A stretch of 64,000 nucleotides of DNA from Channallabes apus (lineage: Eukaryota; Chordata; Actinopteri; Siluriformes; Clariidae): the NCBI GenBank assembly GCA_030522415.1, contig CM060109.1:27707392-27771391 (forward strand), in the 5' to 3' direction. The notes under the pieces were generated by a model. The model saw only the letters and a program-made list of their open reading frames with translations. It searched no databases and was not told where the DNA came from. How positions within the stretch are numbered: the first letter of the stretch is position 1; every line of letters starts with the position of its first letter. The translations under genes were made by a program, and so were the position numbers. Below are positions 16,934-28,275 of this stretch, one piece after another.

Positions 16934-18230
16934 GTGAGCATGGCGCGCCCTTTTGATGAGGATCCTGTGGACGTGGAGGCACAGATTATACGCGGTTTTT
17001 TTCGCCGGGAGAGAGTTATAAGACCGCGTATTGATGTGTTTTCATTTCCGAATGATTATTTAAAAGAGCGTTATCGGTTTTCAAGGGAATCGTTAATTTA
17101 CTTAACACATCTCCTGAAACCGCATATTGTACATGTCACAAACCGCAGGTCTGCGCTTAGCACAGAAAATATTCTGTACATAGCACTTCGGTTTTTTGCG
17201 TCAGGGCATTTTCTGTACAATGTGGGAGATGCAGAGAATGTGGGAAAGGCAACTGTGTGTAGAGCCGTTCGTACAGTATGTCTGGCACTTAAGCACTTTT
17301 TACACTCATGTGTACAGCAGGTCCCTGGCCATAAACCTCTCCACATTATTAAAGAGGAGTTCCACAGAGTGGCAGGTTTGTCCTTTGTAGTAAAATCTAC
17401 AGTATGACGCACATTTAATATGTAGATATACTATTTATATACATGTATTCATCCTGCATACACACACTTGGTCCTTGCATATATGCCTTTGTATTTCAGG
17501 GTTTCCAAATGTAATTGGGTGCATTGATGGCACCCACATTCCTATTAAAGCTCCTTCAATAAATGAGGGAGACTGTTAATAGGAAATCTATTCATAGCAT
17601 CAATGTACAGGTAACAACTTAATTTTGTGTCCTTAATTTTTTGCCTTGTTAGAATCATTAAACTCATTACTTTTTTCCACTAAATAGGTAATATGTGAGG
17701 CAACCCACATTATTACTAATGTTGAGGCCAAATGGCCAGAATCTGTGCATGATGCCAGAATTTTCCGGGAGTCATCATTATGCCAGACATTTCAGCAGGG
17801 TATGTTTTGCGTTATGCATTTTAATTTTTACAAAATTGCATTGTACACTTGAAACATTACAGGACACTTGAATGGTTACTTGCTGGGGGACAGAGGATAC
17901 ACTTGTCTGCCCTATTTAATGATACCCTACCCTGAACCTGGACCACAGACACGCTTTAACCTGGCTCACCGCCGAACACGGGCCAAGGTGGAGATGACCA
18001 TAGGGATCCTAAAGTCAAGGTTTCAGTGTCTGCGTGGACTCCGGGTCAGTCCAGAGAGGGCATGCGACATCATAATGGCTTGTGTTGTGCTTCACAACAT
18101 TGCCACGATAAGAGGAGAGAGCCACCCTCCTTATATCGAAGAGGATAGCGTAGAGGAACCTCTACAAATTTGTGCACATAGAGATGGAAAACTTTTGAGA
18201 GACAGGATTTGTCAAAGTTTCTTTTATTAA
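16934..18230 (+). pseudogene. Harbinger transposase (HARBI1-like, DDE), four exons, disrupted
   Basis: Exons by splice sites and homology: 16934-17375, 17500-17610, 17688-17799, 17863-18230, all GT-AG. Exon 1 starts MARPFDEDPVD and carries the helix-turn-helix region (NILYIALRFFASG...KATVCRAVR). The catalytic triad is visible: Asp in GCIDGTH (exon 2), Asp in VHDARIF (exon 3), Glu in RAKVEMTIG (exon 4). The end is HRDGKLLRDRICQSFFY. In exon 2 the frame runs into TAA at 17577-17579 where relatives continue with a Tyr-Val-Asn-Arg segment. This is best explained by a 2-base loss, so the enzyme is truncated before two catalytic residues. It is not the domesticated host gene harbi1, because it sits inside intact element ends. 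Confidence 0.85.
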
Positions 18231-18261
18231 ATTTTTTTATTGGTCTGCTGTTCACTGTGGT

Positions 18262-19821
18262 TCATTTCTTTATTTCCTGAAAAACAATGAAAGTAAAATT
18301 AAATAAAATGTGGTGTTAATACATTGCTTTATATACACAACACTTTTAACATGCAACAGATTCATATTTACACAAGTTCTCACCTTAAGGCGATGCTCCA
18401 GTAATTCCATTTCTAGAGTAGCCTTTTTAATTTGAAGCTGTACTGTATAAGGTCCATCTCCATGTCACTTTTTCTTATTTGTTTTTGAAGATGGACCTTA
18501 TACAGCTCCTTTGCTGGCAACTAGGAAGGCAAAAATAATTACATAAATGGCATTCTGTCAGACAATAAAATTTAAATCTGGACAACTGCACAAATTCTTA
18601 CACTTCTTAGATCATGAACTGAGATTGAAGGACCCTCATCTGTTGGTAAATCCCCAGGTATATACTGTGAAAGAACATTGCCTGTTACTGTAATGAAAAA
18701 GGGGGCATGCATTATAATGGTATGCATCATACCTCAGTGGATCTTCCAGCATTGTCCACGTCTGTCACAGCAGATATGGTCTCTTCATCGTCATCCTTCA
18801 GTGGAAATATACAAGTATACATTATCAGGCAAAAAGACAAAAAATAAAGATCTAAAAGTACCTGACAACAAAACACAACTGACAGACTGTCATTTCTGCA
18901 GGGTCCAATAATACAATCCCTCCATCTGTATCTATAAGAAAATACAACCCATAAAATTCTCAATTTTATCAAAGACAAAGCAATAATGCAGGAAAAAAAA
19001 CCTTGTCAAAGTAATACAACTAATCAAAAAAAAAGTCACAGTAGCATAATCATATGCAGTTAAATAAAGTAAGCCTGCATAAAAACGGTAAGCATGTTCA
19101 AAAGCCTTTAAGTGACGGAGATAGAAATTTATTCAATCATATAATGAAATCAAATCATAGTGGTAAACTTACATTTCACCATGTTACTTGTGGTGCATGG
19201 TGTGTGTGATGTGCCCCCTGGAATGCCAGCAACCACTGGTGGCCCTTTATTAAGGGACAGAGCCAGCTCCTCAGATGGGGTGAGGGGAGTTGGTGCTGGG
19301 CCCCCGCCAGTTAGACGGGCTTCAGCCTTCTTTCTATGACAGAAAGAATATACTAAACCGTGTTTAATAAATTGTTCAGTTAATGTGTTATCAAATATTA
19401 CCTTTTTGCAGAATGTTCTTGTGTTTCATTTTGACTTGGCTCAAAGTTCTTTTGGCTCCAGATGGATTACAACTTATTAAATAAGAAACCATATATTCCT
19501 AGTCAATATACACTGGTATTTTAACCTAAAGAAATCAATGGCTAGAAAAGTAAATGCTATCATAGTGATTTAACAGTCAAAAGGATGCGGAAGGGGTGTT
19601 TTAATTAATTATAAATATTTAGCATTATAATTAAATTTAATATACTCACGCATTTACTCTGTCCGTTATTTTTTGCCAAGCCAACTCTCTTTGTTTAGCC
19701 GATGCAGCCGTATTGCTTTTTTCTGGATTATAGGCTTTAATTCTTCAAAAGCGAGCATTAAAACCTCCAACTCCGCCTCCGTGAAGTATGCCGCTCTCTT
19801 TATTTCACTTGGAAGTTCCAT
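18262..19821 (-). pseudogene. Harbinger Myb/SANT-like DNA-binding partner protein, disrupted
   Basis: Minus-strand exons: 19821-19650 (MELPSEIKRAAYFTEAELEV... then SAKQRELAWQKITDRVNA), 19472-19402 (NPSGAKRTLSQVKMKHKNI), about 19337-19172 (Pro-rich, GGGPAPTPLTPSEELALSL), further small acidic exons (DDDEETISAVTD near 18795), and a C-terminal helical segment LPAKELYKVHLQKQIRK...MELLEHRLK (about 18520-18384) ending EIKK-stop at 18262. The first domain is the naif1-type Myb/SANT domain that escorts Harbinger transposase to DNA and nucleus. Two lesions are visible. One base is short in the A run at about 19715 (frame change after KPIIQKK). Five extra bases, a tandem copy of TACAG, lie near 18445. 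Confidence 0.75.
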
Positions 19822-20038
19822 TATAACTCGTGAAATCCGCGATCCATTGAAAATGTCTTTATGTAGGCACCGTGCACGCGCATTAACTCTGGGTAACCAG
19901 TAGGGGGTTGATTAAACTAAATCTTATTAGGTGTTTTGGAACCGACATACTCTCGGTATGCGGGTTTGGGGTTAATCAACCCAGAGGTTAAGATTAACCA
20001 AATGGTAAGTTAACCAAGCTTTCTGGAACACCCCCCAG

Positions 20039-20364
20039 ATCTCTATATGAATGTTTTGTTTTTCTTTACAGATTGTGAGTGAGAGTCCATGAGTCTAATA
20101 AAAAAAAAAAATAAAAAAAAAAAAAAAAAATGGGGTGGGGTGTAACTGATCAGGTGTAACAGATCTGGTGATTGTATATATTTTTTTATTTCAGTTTTTG
20201 TGTTCTGAACTGGCTTCCTCACTCTCTGCCTCAAATTTGTACCATACTCCACAATGTTCCTGATAAACATTTTGAACTGAATTTTCTGCATTGTGGTACT
20301 ATAGTGGCATGGTAATGTAGATTAGTGTGAAGAAAACGCAACAGAACGTTTATTTTAAATCAGT
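20039..20364. other. Intergenic, poly(A) tract
   Basis: An A-rich run at 20099-20130, broken by one T, is followed by TGGGGTGGGGTG. It may be the tail of an old retroposed sequence, but no body is recognised. Confidence 0.35.
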
Positions 20365-20859
20365 AAACCTGTCACGTTGTGGGTGTAACGGGCTGTTCTT
20401 ATCGCCGTGGGCATATTAATGGCAGGCATAAACGCAGGGGGGTTGGATTAACATAAAATGTCTTTATTCAAAAACACTCAAAACCAAATAAAACACTGGC
20501 TCTGAAAGCTTACCATCACACACGTACTGGGAATTCTGGATCAAAACCCCCACAGGGGGGACACGGAACAAAACTCATTCAAGGGAACACGAAACAAAAC
20601 ACACTTAATGATAAGAGAACTTAAACACACTCAAGGGGCACCAGAAACATAACACACTCGGACTCTGGGAGCTGGTACACAATCTCCGTCTGTAGTGAGA
20701 TACAGTCTCTGTAACATGTAGGCTCTAATACCTGAAACATACAATAACAGTGACAAGAGCTCAGTGTTGTGACAGGCTCTGGGATACAGGCTCTAATACC
20801 TGGAACATATAGTGACATATAACAAACAGTAACAGACTCAAGACATACAGTACATAGAC

Positions 20860-21310
20860 GGTATAACCCAAGCTCGGTTAGGTGGTAACTAAAGCAGGGC
20901 TCTACGAGCGGCACCCACACTCGCCATAGCGCATCACGCATGCACGCTCCTGAGTGACCAAAGCTCCGTCCTAGGAGCTACCCATACACACGCTCACCTC
21001 GATGAGCGGCACTCTCTCCCACACGTATAGCTAACACATGGAAAATATACACACCCATATTCACCTACGCCCATCATACTCACACCCACACCCACACGTA
21101 ACCCAAGCTCCTATGATCGGCCTTACACACACACGCAAAACCTACACACCTACTGTATACTCACCTAAGCACATCACACATACCCACACACGTAAGCCAC
21201 GCTCCTATGAGCGGCCCTACACACACGCAAAACCTACACACCTATACTCACCTAAGCACATCACACATACACACACTTAAACCCGTACTGAAACCACACT
21301 CCTATGAGCG
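20860..21310 (+). repeat. Tandem repeat (~92 bp unit) within the LTR
   Basis: The phrase 'GTAAGCCACGCTCCTATGAG' followed by CGGCC, ACACACACGCAAAACC and CACCTAAGCACATCACAC recurs at about 21098, 21190 and 21284. More diverged units lie back to about 20880 (AAGCAGGGCTCTACGAGCGG, CACCTCGATGAGCGGC). It is a minisatellite internal to the LTR. Confidence 0.75.
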
Positions 21311-21331
21311 GCACAACAGGCACACGCCAAC

Positions 21332-21854
21332 CCGGTGTTATGCTCTAAAATGCCCCCCTGTCACGGATTGCCCCCCCCCTTACATAATCTCTTTCAAATA
21401 TTATATTAGAACATAAATTCATAGATTTATGGTTTACAAATTACACGAAACGAATTTGATTATAAAATATACATGTTGTATAGGGGAAAAAATATAAATG
21501 ATAAATTAGATATTTTTTTCATATACAAAATATATTTTTATTTTGCTTATTTTATAATTAAAATCGTTTCATGTCATTTTTCATCATAAACAATTATTTA
21601 GTGTAATATGTGATGAATACAAGTGTTAGTTTTGTATTAAATGACAGACCCCTGTGCCATAAAACAAAAATTTTGTATATGACAATTTTTATTAATGGTA
21701 TCGACAGCTTTCACGTGCCTAGGGTTAATTATAATAGTAATAATATATTTGATAATGATAAATTTGAACTTATGTTCTAATATAATATTTGATCGAGATT
21801 ATGTAGGGGGGGGGGCAATCCGTGGCAGGGGGGCATTTTAGAGCATAACACCGG
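21332..21854. mobile_element. Nested short inverted-repeat element with TGTTA...TAACA ends (Ginger-like?)
   Basis: About 105-bp imperfect inverted repeats bound the element. The left starts TGTTATGCTCTAAAATG (21336) and the right ends with its complement at 21850. Each side is bordered by CCGG, which may be a 4-bp target duplication (21332-21335, 21851-21854). The terminal repeats are GC-rich with a C run (21371-21379), while the 300-bp centre is very AT-rich and non-coding. TGTNR...YNACA ends with 4-bp duplications are described for Ginger transposons; the family is an inference. It interrupts the solo LTR. Confidence 0.55.
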
Positions 21855-22186
21855 CTAAGAGTCGCGCTATACCCGCGCACACACACATAGAACAAACACT
21901 CACGCTCATACACACTCGTAGAGCATACCCAGGAGTCGAGCTTAGGTTACATACCGGGAGAGTCTCCAGAGACCGGGGAAGGACACTAGGAATTGGTGAG
22001 AGACACAAACGACTTGACAAGGGCACTAGAAACACAGGGGTAACCATCACAGCTTCCAGACACGTAACTAAGGGTGAAATCAAAGAAACACATAATTACA
22101 TTCACACAGAAACCACATTCTCAGAGCCAGTCTAACACAAAGTGAAATTAAACAAACCAAAAGCCCACAAGACAATAACAATGCTC

Positions 22187-22296
22187 GACCCAGTTTCCCA
22201 GAGCTAACAGCTTTTTATACGAGTTCTAATGAGCCACCTCGGCACAGGTGAAACTTTGTCATCACCTGACCGAGGTGCCTTCTGGGAAACTGGGTC
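22187..22296. other. Long hairpin-forming inverted repeat in LTR U3/TATA region
   Basis: The outer arms are a perfect 14 bp: GACCCAGTTTCCCA (22187-22200) and TGGGAAACTGGGTC (22283-22296). The inner arms are CACCTCGG (22235-22242) and CCGAGGTG (22270-22277), with AGGTGA/TCACCT next to them. The TATA box lies between the outer arms. This could be a palindromic enhancer or a foldback in the transcript leader. Confidence 0.8.
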
Positions 22297-22365
22297 TTCT
22301 AACAAAAAACTACAGAAACCAAAATTCAGCCACAGTGCCCTCTAGGGGCAGTCCCTTACAAAACC

Positions 22366-23076
22366 TTAAACACTAAAAGTATTTGTCTATTTTGATGTTT
22401 AATCAGAAATTTCTGCAAGCTAGAATTTATAGTAATTATTAAATGAAATCGCACAAACTATGTTTATAAGTATTTCTACCCACCTTAATAAAACGACAAT
22501 AAAAAACAATTAAATATGTGTTTAATTTTCACAACTTCTGTATTTACCCACTTTTCATAACTTTTCATAGCAACACTGTATGCAGGTGGTGGCATATGAA
22601 AAGATGACTCAAATTTCCACCTCTGATATCTTTATTTTCACTCATCCCGCACTAAATATCTTGTCCTAACAAGCGCGCTTCAGTTTACACAAGATATTTT
22701 GGTCCATAGCGACTCCCTCCCCCCAATAAATTTCTCATTGCCATACCCAACCTCTGAGAGGGACAGCAGGCATCTTCAATCAGCAGTCCAAAAATAACCC
22801 AAGGGGATGGTCTAAACAAAACTAAACTTTTAGGGCCCTCTTCTCTTTTTCCTTGTTCCCTACTCCTACTCCTTCACTAAACCAGTTGGACGGGGACAGA
22901 GTAGGACAATAAACAGACACTAGTGTGAAGACGTACTGTATAAGGGTACGCGTAACTCGAGGAGCACTGGCAAGCATAACTTCTTAAAGAACTACTCCAA
23001 GGATCCCTATTTTCACAGTCCCAGAGGGCTGACATATTTTGGCTGACAGGGAGAAAAGAAAGGGACGGATTTAACC
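22366..23076 (+). promoter_or_regulatory. Upstream region and putative promoter of tmem182
   Basis: This is unique sequence before the tmem182 start codon. It contains E-box CAGGTG (about 22582-22587), of interest because TMEM182 is known as a muscle-expressed gene. No TATA box is clearly placed. Only position supports promoter function. Confidence 0.3.
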
Positions 23077-26000
23077 ATGAAGTTCAGTGTGGCACTGTTT
23101 TTTGCTGGGCTCTTTGGTGCCTTTGGGGCAATTTTCATCCTCATATCATTTGGTACAGATTATTGGCTCTTGGCTCGTGAGACTTGCAAAACAGATCCTC
23201 CGATGTACAAGGTTGGTGGATTGATGCATTGGTGATTTACTGATGTTTATAAGTAAGAGAGAGATTACAGTAATCACATGGAACACTTTGAATTATAATA
23301 TCCCAGTGCCATTTGTTTTATTATGTTTTTTAAAATTAAATTAAGGCCACAGTGTCAGCTAATCATAGTGTTTGCCAAACACATTCTGCAGGCTATTGTA
23401 AAAATAACATGAAGTCTAAACTATAACACTGACCCTTAAATCTACTTTAATAATAGTTTATCCAATGTCAGTAAGATCTAGATTGCATCAATGTATGTTT
23501 CGATTTGAAGCAGGGTGTGGTTAACAGATATCAGACGTCACTTTTTACAGTCTCGGGAAAGAAACAAAGATAGAATATCACATGCTAGAACATGAAACCA
23601 TGAAACCATACTTAATGATAGGCAATGAAACAGGAATCTAAATGCAATGTCTACAGCCTTATGCCAAATCTATTAATGGAAGTCACACACACTGGCAGCA
23701 TTTTCAAAGGGGCAACCTTTGGCTCTGCAAATTTGCAAGTGGAAGTCACGGCATAGGCTACAGTGTTTTCAGTAAAATCAAGTGAAGGTCTTTCTTGGAG
23801 ATCTGTTGTTTCTACACAGGAAAATCACTATGTGACTGCAGCATTTAGTAGTTTTAAATGTAAAGTTGCTGATGTAACTTAAACACTATTATTTAACAAG
23901 CAATGAAGAGGAAAGGCGGCTGCTGTGTATACACACACATACACACACCAGTTTACCAAACTATAGGAGTGATGCACGAGCACTGAGACCTAGCATGAGA
24001 GACGATTACACACAGTCCCGCAGTGCGAAAGACAGAAGAACCATTGGCTCACTTGTGATCACGTGACACTTGGCGTCAAAACAAGAAACACATGTGTGCT
24101 ACATGATACTCGATGATACTCGTGTATTAAGACATGCTTGTTTTTCAAGTCAAAATTTATTAAACATCTTTTCTCGTGTTGCGGAACACTCACAAACTGG
24201 GTTACTCACAATCCGAGGTTCCACTGTAATACTTTTGCCATTTAGCTTGCTGTTCCTTTTTTAACATTAGCCATTATTCTTATATAACATATTTCTTATA
24301 TAAATATCAAGACACATGCATGTACACTCTTACAAATGTACATCAAAATGAATAGCGGACATGCCCTGTGGTCTGACACCTCCTCTCTGTATCTTCCACA
24401 GAATGAGGATTTGAACCAGCCTGACGATCAGGGAAACTCTTCCATCTTTTATCACGAGGGCTTCTTCTGGCGCTGCTCATTTAGAGGCAGAGAGGAGAAT
24501 GACCTAATTTTGAAGTTCTTCTTTAGTAAGACAAGGTTTATTGGCTAAAGACCCCTTTATACAGTACAGACACCAGTAGACACCTAGATCACAATTTTGT
24601 GATAATCAATAAAGAAAGTAATTGAAGAAGTGTTTTAAGACTTACACAGAATCATGCTTACGGTAATGATATTGCAGGCTTAATGGTAAGCACTTGTTGC
24701 CTTGCACCTCCAGGTCCTGGGTTCGATTCCCACTTTGTGGGGTTTGTGTGCATGGAGTTTGCATGTTGGGTTTCCTCCCACAATCCAAAGACATGCAGAT
24801 TAGGCTACTTGGTGTTCCCAAATTGCCCGTAGTGTGTGAATGTTGACCATGGTCCTACCATGGTCGTCCAAAATGGGAAAAAAAACAATGGTCATCATTG
24901 GCCTCCACATTCCTTGATTGGACTACAGAGGATGCTAGATGGATGGATGGATGGATGGCTGGATGAATGGTAGGAAGTAATGAAGTGTGATAGTTAACCA
25001 CTTTTGGTATTACCTGTATTGCTGTTATATGCATACAGGCTACCAAACAATTGTGTTTTTTCACATTGTTCTAAAAAAAAAAAAAAAAAAGGGTTATGGC
25101 CCTAGTTGATGTTTTAGTTCTATTATGGCTATTTAATGCACATCTGTACTGGACATAGTAATGGCAGTGGAAAATCTAGTGCCTGTTCTCTAAACCTACA
25201 TTGTTAAATTCAACATGTAAGCAATATACATTCATTCATTCATTCATTCATTCATTTTCTATACCGCTTAATCCTGAAGCAATATACAGATAAACTTTAT
25301 TACTAGTTCCTTTGTTCCCATTGTATAATTAGTCATTTGGTTAACCAGAATATATTGTCAGTAAATAAATGACAAATGAAAAGAACATTTTAAGGTTTTT
25401 TTTTAGGAAAAAAAAGGTCAATAAAAGAAACAGGACATGTTAATCAACCCTGTAACGGAAATAAATGAGTTTACTTGATGTGTTTGTGCTGTAAAATTAT
25501 GCTGTTATAATCTCAGACAAATAAAAAATAGTTTAAACAATGTAGGGAAATGAAGTAGCATAACGTTGCTTTTGGCCATGAAGATTGTTGATGCTAGTTT
25601 TTAGAACTAGCAATTCTTGACCACTGGCTCCTATAAAAAAAAAAAACAATTTCAATTTTCTCATATTTGGTTCTTGTGCTTTATGCAATACAAAAAATAG
25701 GTGCTGTATTCTCGTATAAAAATGCAAAACATAGCGAGAAGACTGAGGATGTTGTAAAAGCCTGTTTAATTTGTTCATAATCAGGTTAAAAAAAGAATCA
25801 ATTGCTGAGATAGTACATGTTAATCTTTAAAAAAAAAAAATTCTTTATGCTGGATAAAATGACACTCATGTAATTTACAGCACAGTTACAATGAAAACTG
25901 TAATGTAAATGGTTTTGTTGTTATCCCCACAGCAAACCAGCCACAGTCCAAAATGTGTGAACAAGCCTACCTGTCTCCATTCCCTGTGTCTGAACAGACC

Positions 26001-26590
26001 CACAATGCAACCACTTATGAGTCTGCCATCAGTAAGTAATGATCCATGTGTTGTAGAACAAATATTGTTTGTATTTAAGTGTCTTATAAACACGCAAACT
26101 TTCAGTAGAAACTATAGTTATGTGTGCTGTGTAGTCTACAGAGGCTTCTGGAGTGTCTTCGTGTTGTTGGGTGTGGCTGCAGTTATCTTGGGTGGCTTCA
26201 TCATAATCTGCGGTGCTCCATTCACCAATGCCTGCCTCTATAAAGCAGGTGGCGGATTCTTCCTAACAGCTGGTGAGCTAATTTTTATGATTTACCATGG
26301 TATCAATATATCTGTTCTCAAAAGAACAAACAAACAAAAAACGCTGATTCTTCCTCATCTTCTTAGGTTTCTTTGCCCTTCTTGCCACTGTGCTGTTTGT
26401 CATCTGGTTGGAGCTAATGGATGTGGTGGATTTATATGAGGAGTATCGAAGAAGCCATTGTTCGTTCTTTCAGTTGGATATTACTTATGGCCTTTCTTTT
26501 ATGTTTGCCCCAGTGGGCGTGTTCTTCTGCTTTCTCTCAGGCATGCTCTTCCTTCTGATTGGACGGGCACTAAAGCAGAATAACTGCTAA
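23077..26590 (+). CDS. tmem182: TMEM182-like four-pass membrane protein
   Basis: Five coding exons: 23077-23211, 24402-24525, 25933-26031, 26135-26272, 26367-26590. They total 720 nt, 239 aa; human TMEM182 is about 229 aa. Frames join at phases 0,1,1,1. The N-terminal helix MKFSVALFFAGLFGAFGAIF is followed by the family segment SFGTDYWLLA. The extracellular loop has HEGFFWRCSF, several Cys and N-glycosylation sequons (NSS, NAT). Helix 2 is YRGFWSVFVLLGVAAVIL, then ICGAPF and LYKAGGGFF before helix 3, then a loop and helix 4 (FMFAPVGVFFCFLSGMLFLL). The fold belongs to the claudin/PMP22-like group; TMEM182 is tied to muscle differentiation and myoblast fusion control in published work. The exon 1 donor is GTTGGT, weaker than the others. 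Confidence 0.92.
23960..24226 (-). mobile_element. Truncated MITE related to the 30323-31237 element
   Basis: It ends CCGAGGTTCCACTG followed by TA (24227-24228). It shares the order TCACGTG...ACACTTGG...TTAAGACATGCTTG...AAATTTATTAAACATC...GTGTTGCGGAACACTC with the complement of the left half of the 30323 copy. The other end is missing. It lies in tmem182 intron 1. Confidence 0.7.
24675..24850 (+). repeat. Partial tRNA-derived SINE in tmem182 intron 2
   Basis: Head with B box (GGGTTCGATTCCC, about 24719-24731) and body words ATGGAGTTTGCATGTTGGG and AAGACATGCAGATTAGGCTA are present. The tail is lost and replaced by other sequence, including a (GGAT)n run at 24938-24963. Confidence 0.75.
25228..25278 (-). 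repeat. SINE tail fragment with (ATTC)n
   Basis: ATTC repeats are followed by TTTCTATACCGCTTAATCC, identical to the tail junction of the copy at 45444. It is the only part of that insertion present, as expected of a strongly 5'-truncated copy. Confidence 0.7.
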
Positions 26591-26723
26591 GCAACTTAAT
26601 GATTAGTGGAATGTTGTTTATGATTATATAGCAGGATAACGGCATTAAGACAAATGTAAACATCTTTCTATTCTTTGTTAGATGGGGTGATTTATTTATC
26701 CTGACAGAGGAAGATTCTGAGAA

Positions 26724-26729
26724 AATAAA
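26724..26729 (+). other. Candidate poly(A) signal of tmem182
   Basis: AATAAA lies 134 bases after the stop codon, the first canonical signal downstream. Confidence 0.45.
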
Positions 26730-27115
26730 CTGTTTATATGTTTTCACTGGAGGACCATAGCTGATTAGGGCAACAATCTGATGTTTTCAACAATCAAACT
26801 TTTTCATTTACAGTGTAGGTACTTTTATGGGAAATTTGTTTTGCCAGACTGACATACTGGTTGGTCAGAGAATGATTAATTCTTTGTCTGCCATTTTATA
26901 AATCAGCATGTATCTGTCCAGTGATTACCAGCGATATTTGTATTTCATCATTGCTCAAGCATGGTTATAAGTACTCAACTCTTATACTGTTTAATTATGG
27001 GGCGATAATAGGCATGTTATGAGATCACTTGGTTTGTGTGTGGCTGTAAGGCCATCCTTGCACATACTGTATGTACTGTATGGGACGTTAAAATCTCTGT
27101 GATCCTTATAAGATT

Positions 27116-27511
27116 TACACTACCAGTCAAAGGCGGGGACACATGATCATAGAACAATAGCACTATTAAACAACATTAGACAGTCACTGTAAATGTTAAA
27201 AAAGGAGGCACACACCCTTGGTACTGTACATTCTCAACCAGCTTCAGGAGCGAGTTTTAAACCAACTAGTTTTTCTAGAATTCTCAGAGCACTTGTTGAA
27301 TTCTAAAGTTAAAAGTACATGTCTGGAGGAAATTATTTACTTTTAAGTAAAAACTATTTGTTTTATTTAGAAATAAACACTTAATTCATTAACACATTAA
27401 TGCAAAATGAACTTCGCCTTGGTTCTCTGTTTAGTTTTGCCTAAACCTAAATTTCTTGAAGACAATAAACAACTATTTTAAATTGAGTATGTCCTTCTGA
27501 CTGGTAGTGTA
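27116..27511. mobile_element. TA-flanked MITE with CACTACCAGTCAA ends
   Basis: A 392-bp element (27118-27509) is flanked by TA. Left end CACTACCAGTCAA and right end CTGACTGGTAGTG are inverted repeats. The interior keeps CACACCCTTGGTACTGTAC and CAACCAGCTTCAGGAG, similar in order to a common fish Tc1-like family recalled from memory. There is no coding capacity. Confidence 0.75.
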
Positions 27512-28218
27512 GATTATAAAATGATCTGTGTATACATATATTTAAATTATCTAGAAAAATGTATCACCATGCTAATTCTACTGTATGGATTAATTGTTTT
27601 TGAACATATATTAAGAATGTTTTGGTGACTTGCCCTGCCCTGGAAGGTTATGACACTTGTTTTATTAGGATATATAATGGTATTCATGATATGACCAGCT
27701 AGTTTTTGTCTGCCTAGATGGAACCTTTTCAGCTTTAGTTTTTTTTTCCTTTTGTAAATAATGTTAACTATTGGTATCAGAACATATTTTAAAATTAATT
27801 ATTTTCAACATATTAATAAACACTCAAGGTAAAATCATGATGAAATTAATTTGTTAAAAGGCTTTAAAGAACATTAAAAGGTTTAATGCTGAAGAAAACT
27901 TCACAGTGAACAGCACATACATGTCTCATGAACTCTTTTTTCTAGTAGATTCTAATCTACAGTATAAGCTCATATATGATACAGTTTCATTTTTCTAATT
28001 AAACATCCATGAACAATTTTCAAACCTATACAAATTATCTCAATTTAACACGCTCTGAACAGAGGTGAGGGACAGAAAAGTATCAGTGCTCAGATGGAAT
28101 CTGATTTATGTAGGAACTGCTGTCAGAGATATATTGTCAGGAGACAAGACCTGGCAAATGATTCTGTTTAACACATGCAGCTTTGGGAAATATGACTCAA
28201 CTGCATGGCAGCTGACAG

Positions 28219-28220
<2 letters not shown>
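27512..28220. other. AT-rich intergenic, nothing recognised
   Basis: No exon, repeat end or structured element is seen between the MITE and the microsatellite. Confidence 0.45.
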
Positions 28221-28264
<44 letters not shown>

Positions 28265-28275
28265 GTGTGTGTGTC

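Larger units (their letters stand above)
16737..20038. mobile_element. PIF/Harbinger two-gene DNA transposon
   Basis: A 3296-bp element (16740-20035) has perfect 18-bp terminal inverted repeats: GGGGGTGTTCCAGAAAGC at 16740-16757 and its complement at 20018-20035. The flanking 3-bp repeats are CAG (16737-16739, 20036-20038). A 3-bp duplication of CWG form fits known fish Harbinger elements. It holds the two genes expected of the superfamily, arranged tail to tail: a transposase (+, 16934-18230) and a Myb/SANT-like partner (-, 19821-18262). The gap between their stop codons is 31 bp. Both are broken. Confidence 0.92.
20365..22365 (-). mobile_element. Solo LTR of a retrotransposon with 5-bp target duplication
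   Basis: The LTR (20370-22360, about 1.99 kb including a nested insertion) is flanked by AAACC (20365-20369, 22361-22365). On the minus strand it starts TGTAAGGGACTG, has a TATA box TATAAAAAG (22219-22211) 141 bases in, an AATAAA (20468-20463) about 93 bases before its end, and closes ...CAACGTGACA. TG...CA ends, promoter, poly(A) signal and 5-bp duplication together define an LTR. No internal region or second LTR adjoins it, so it is a solo LTR left by recombination. The family is not identified; the duplication length suits Gypsy- or Copia-type elements. It is non-coding. Confidence 0.8.

Noticed and set aside
16934..18230. Host gene harbi1
   Set aside because: The reading region lies between transposon terminal repeats with a CAG duplication and contains a premature stop, unlike the conserved single host gene.
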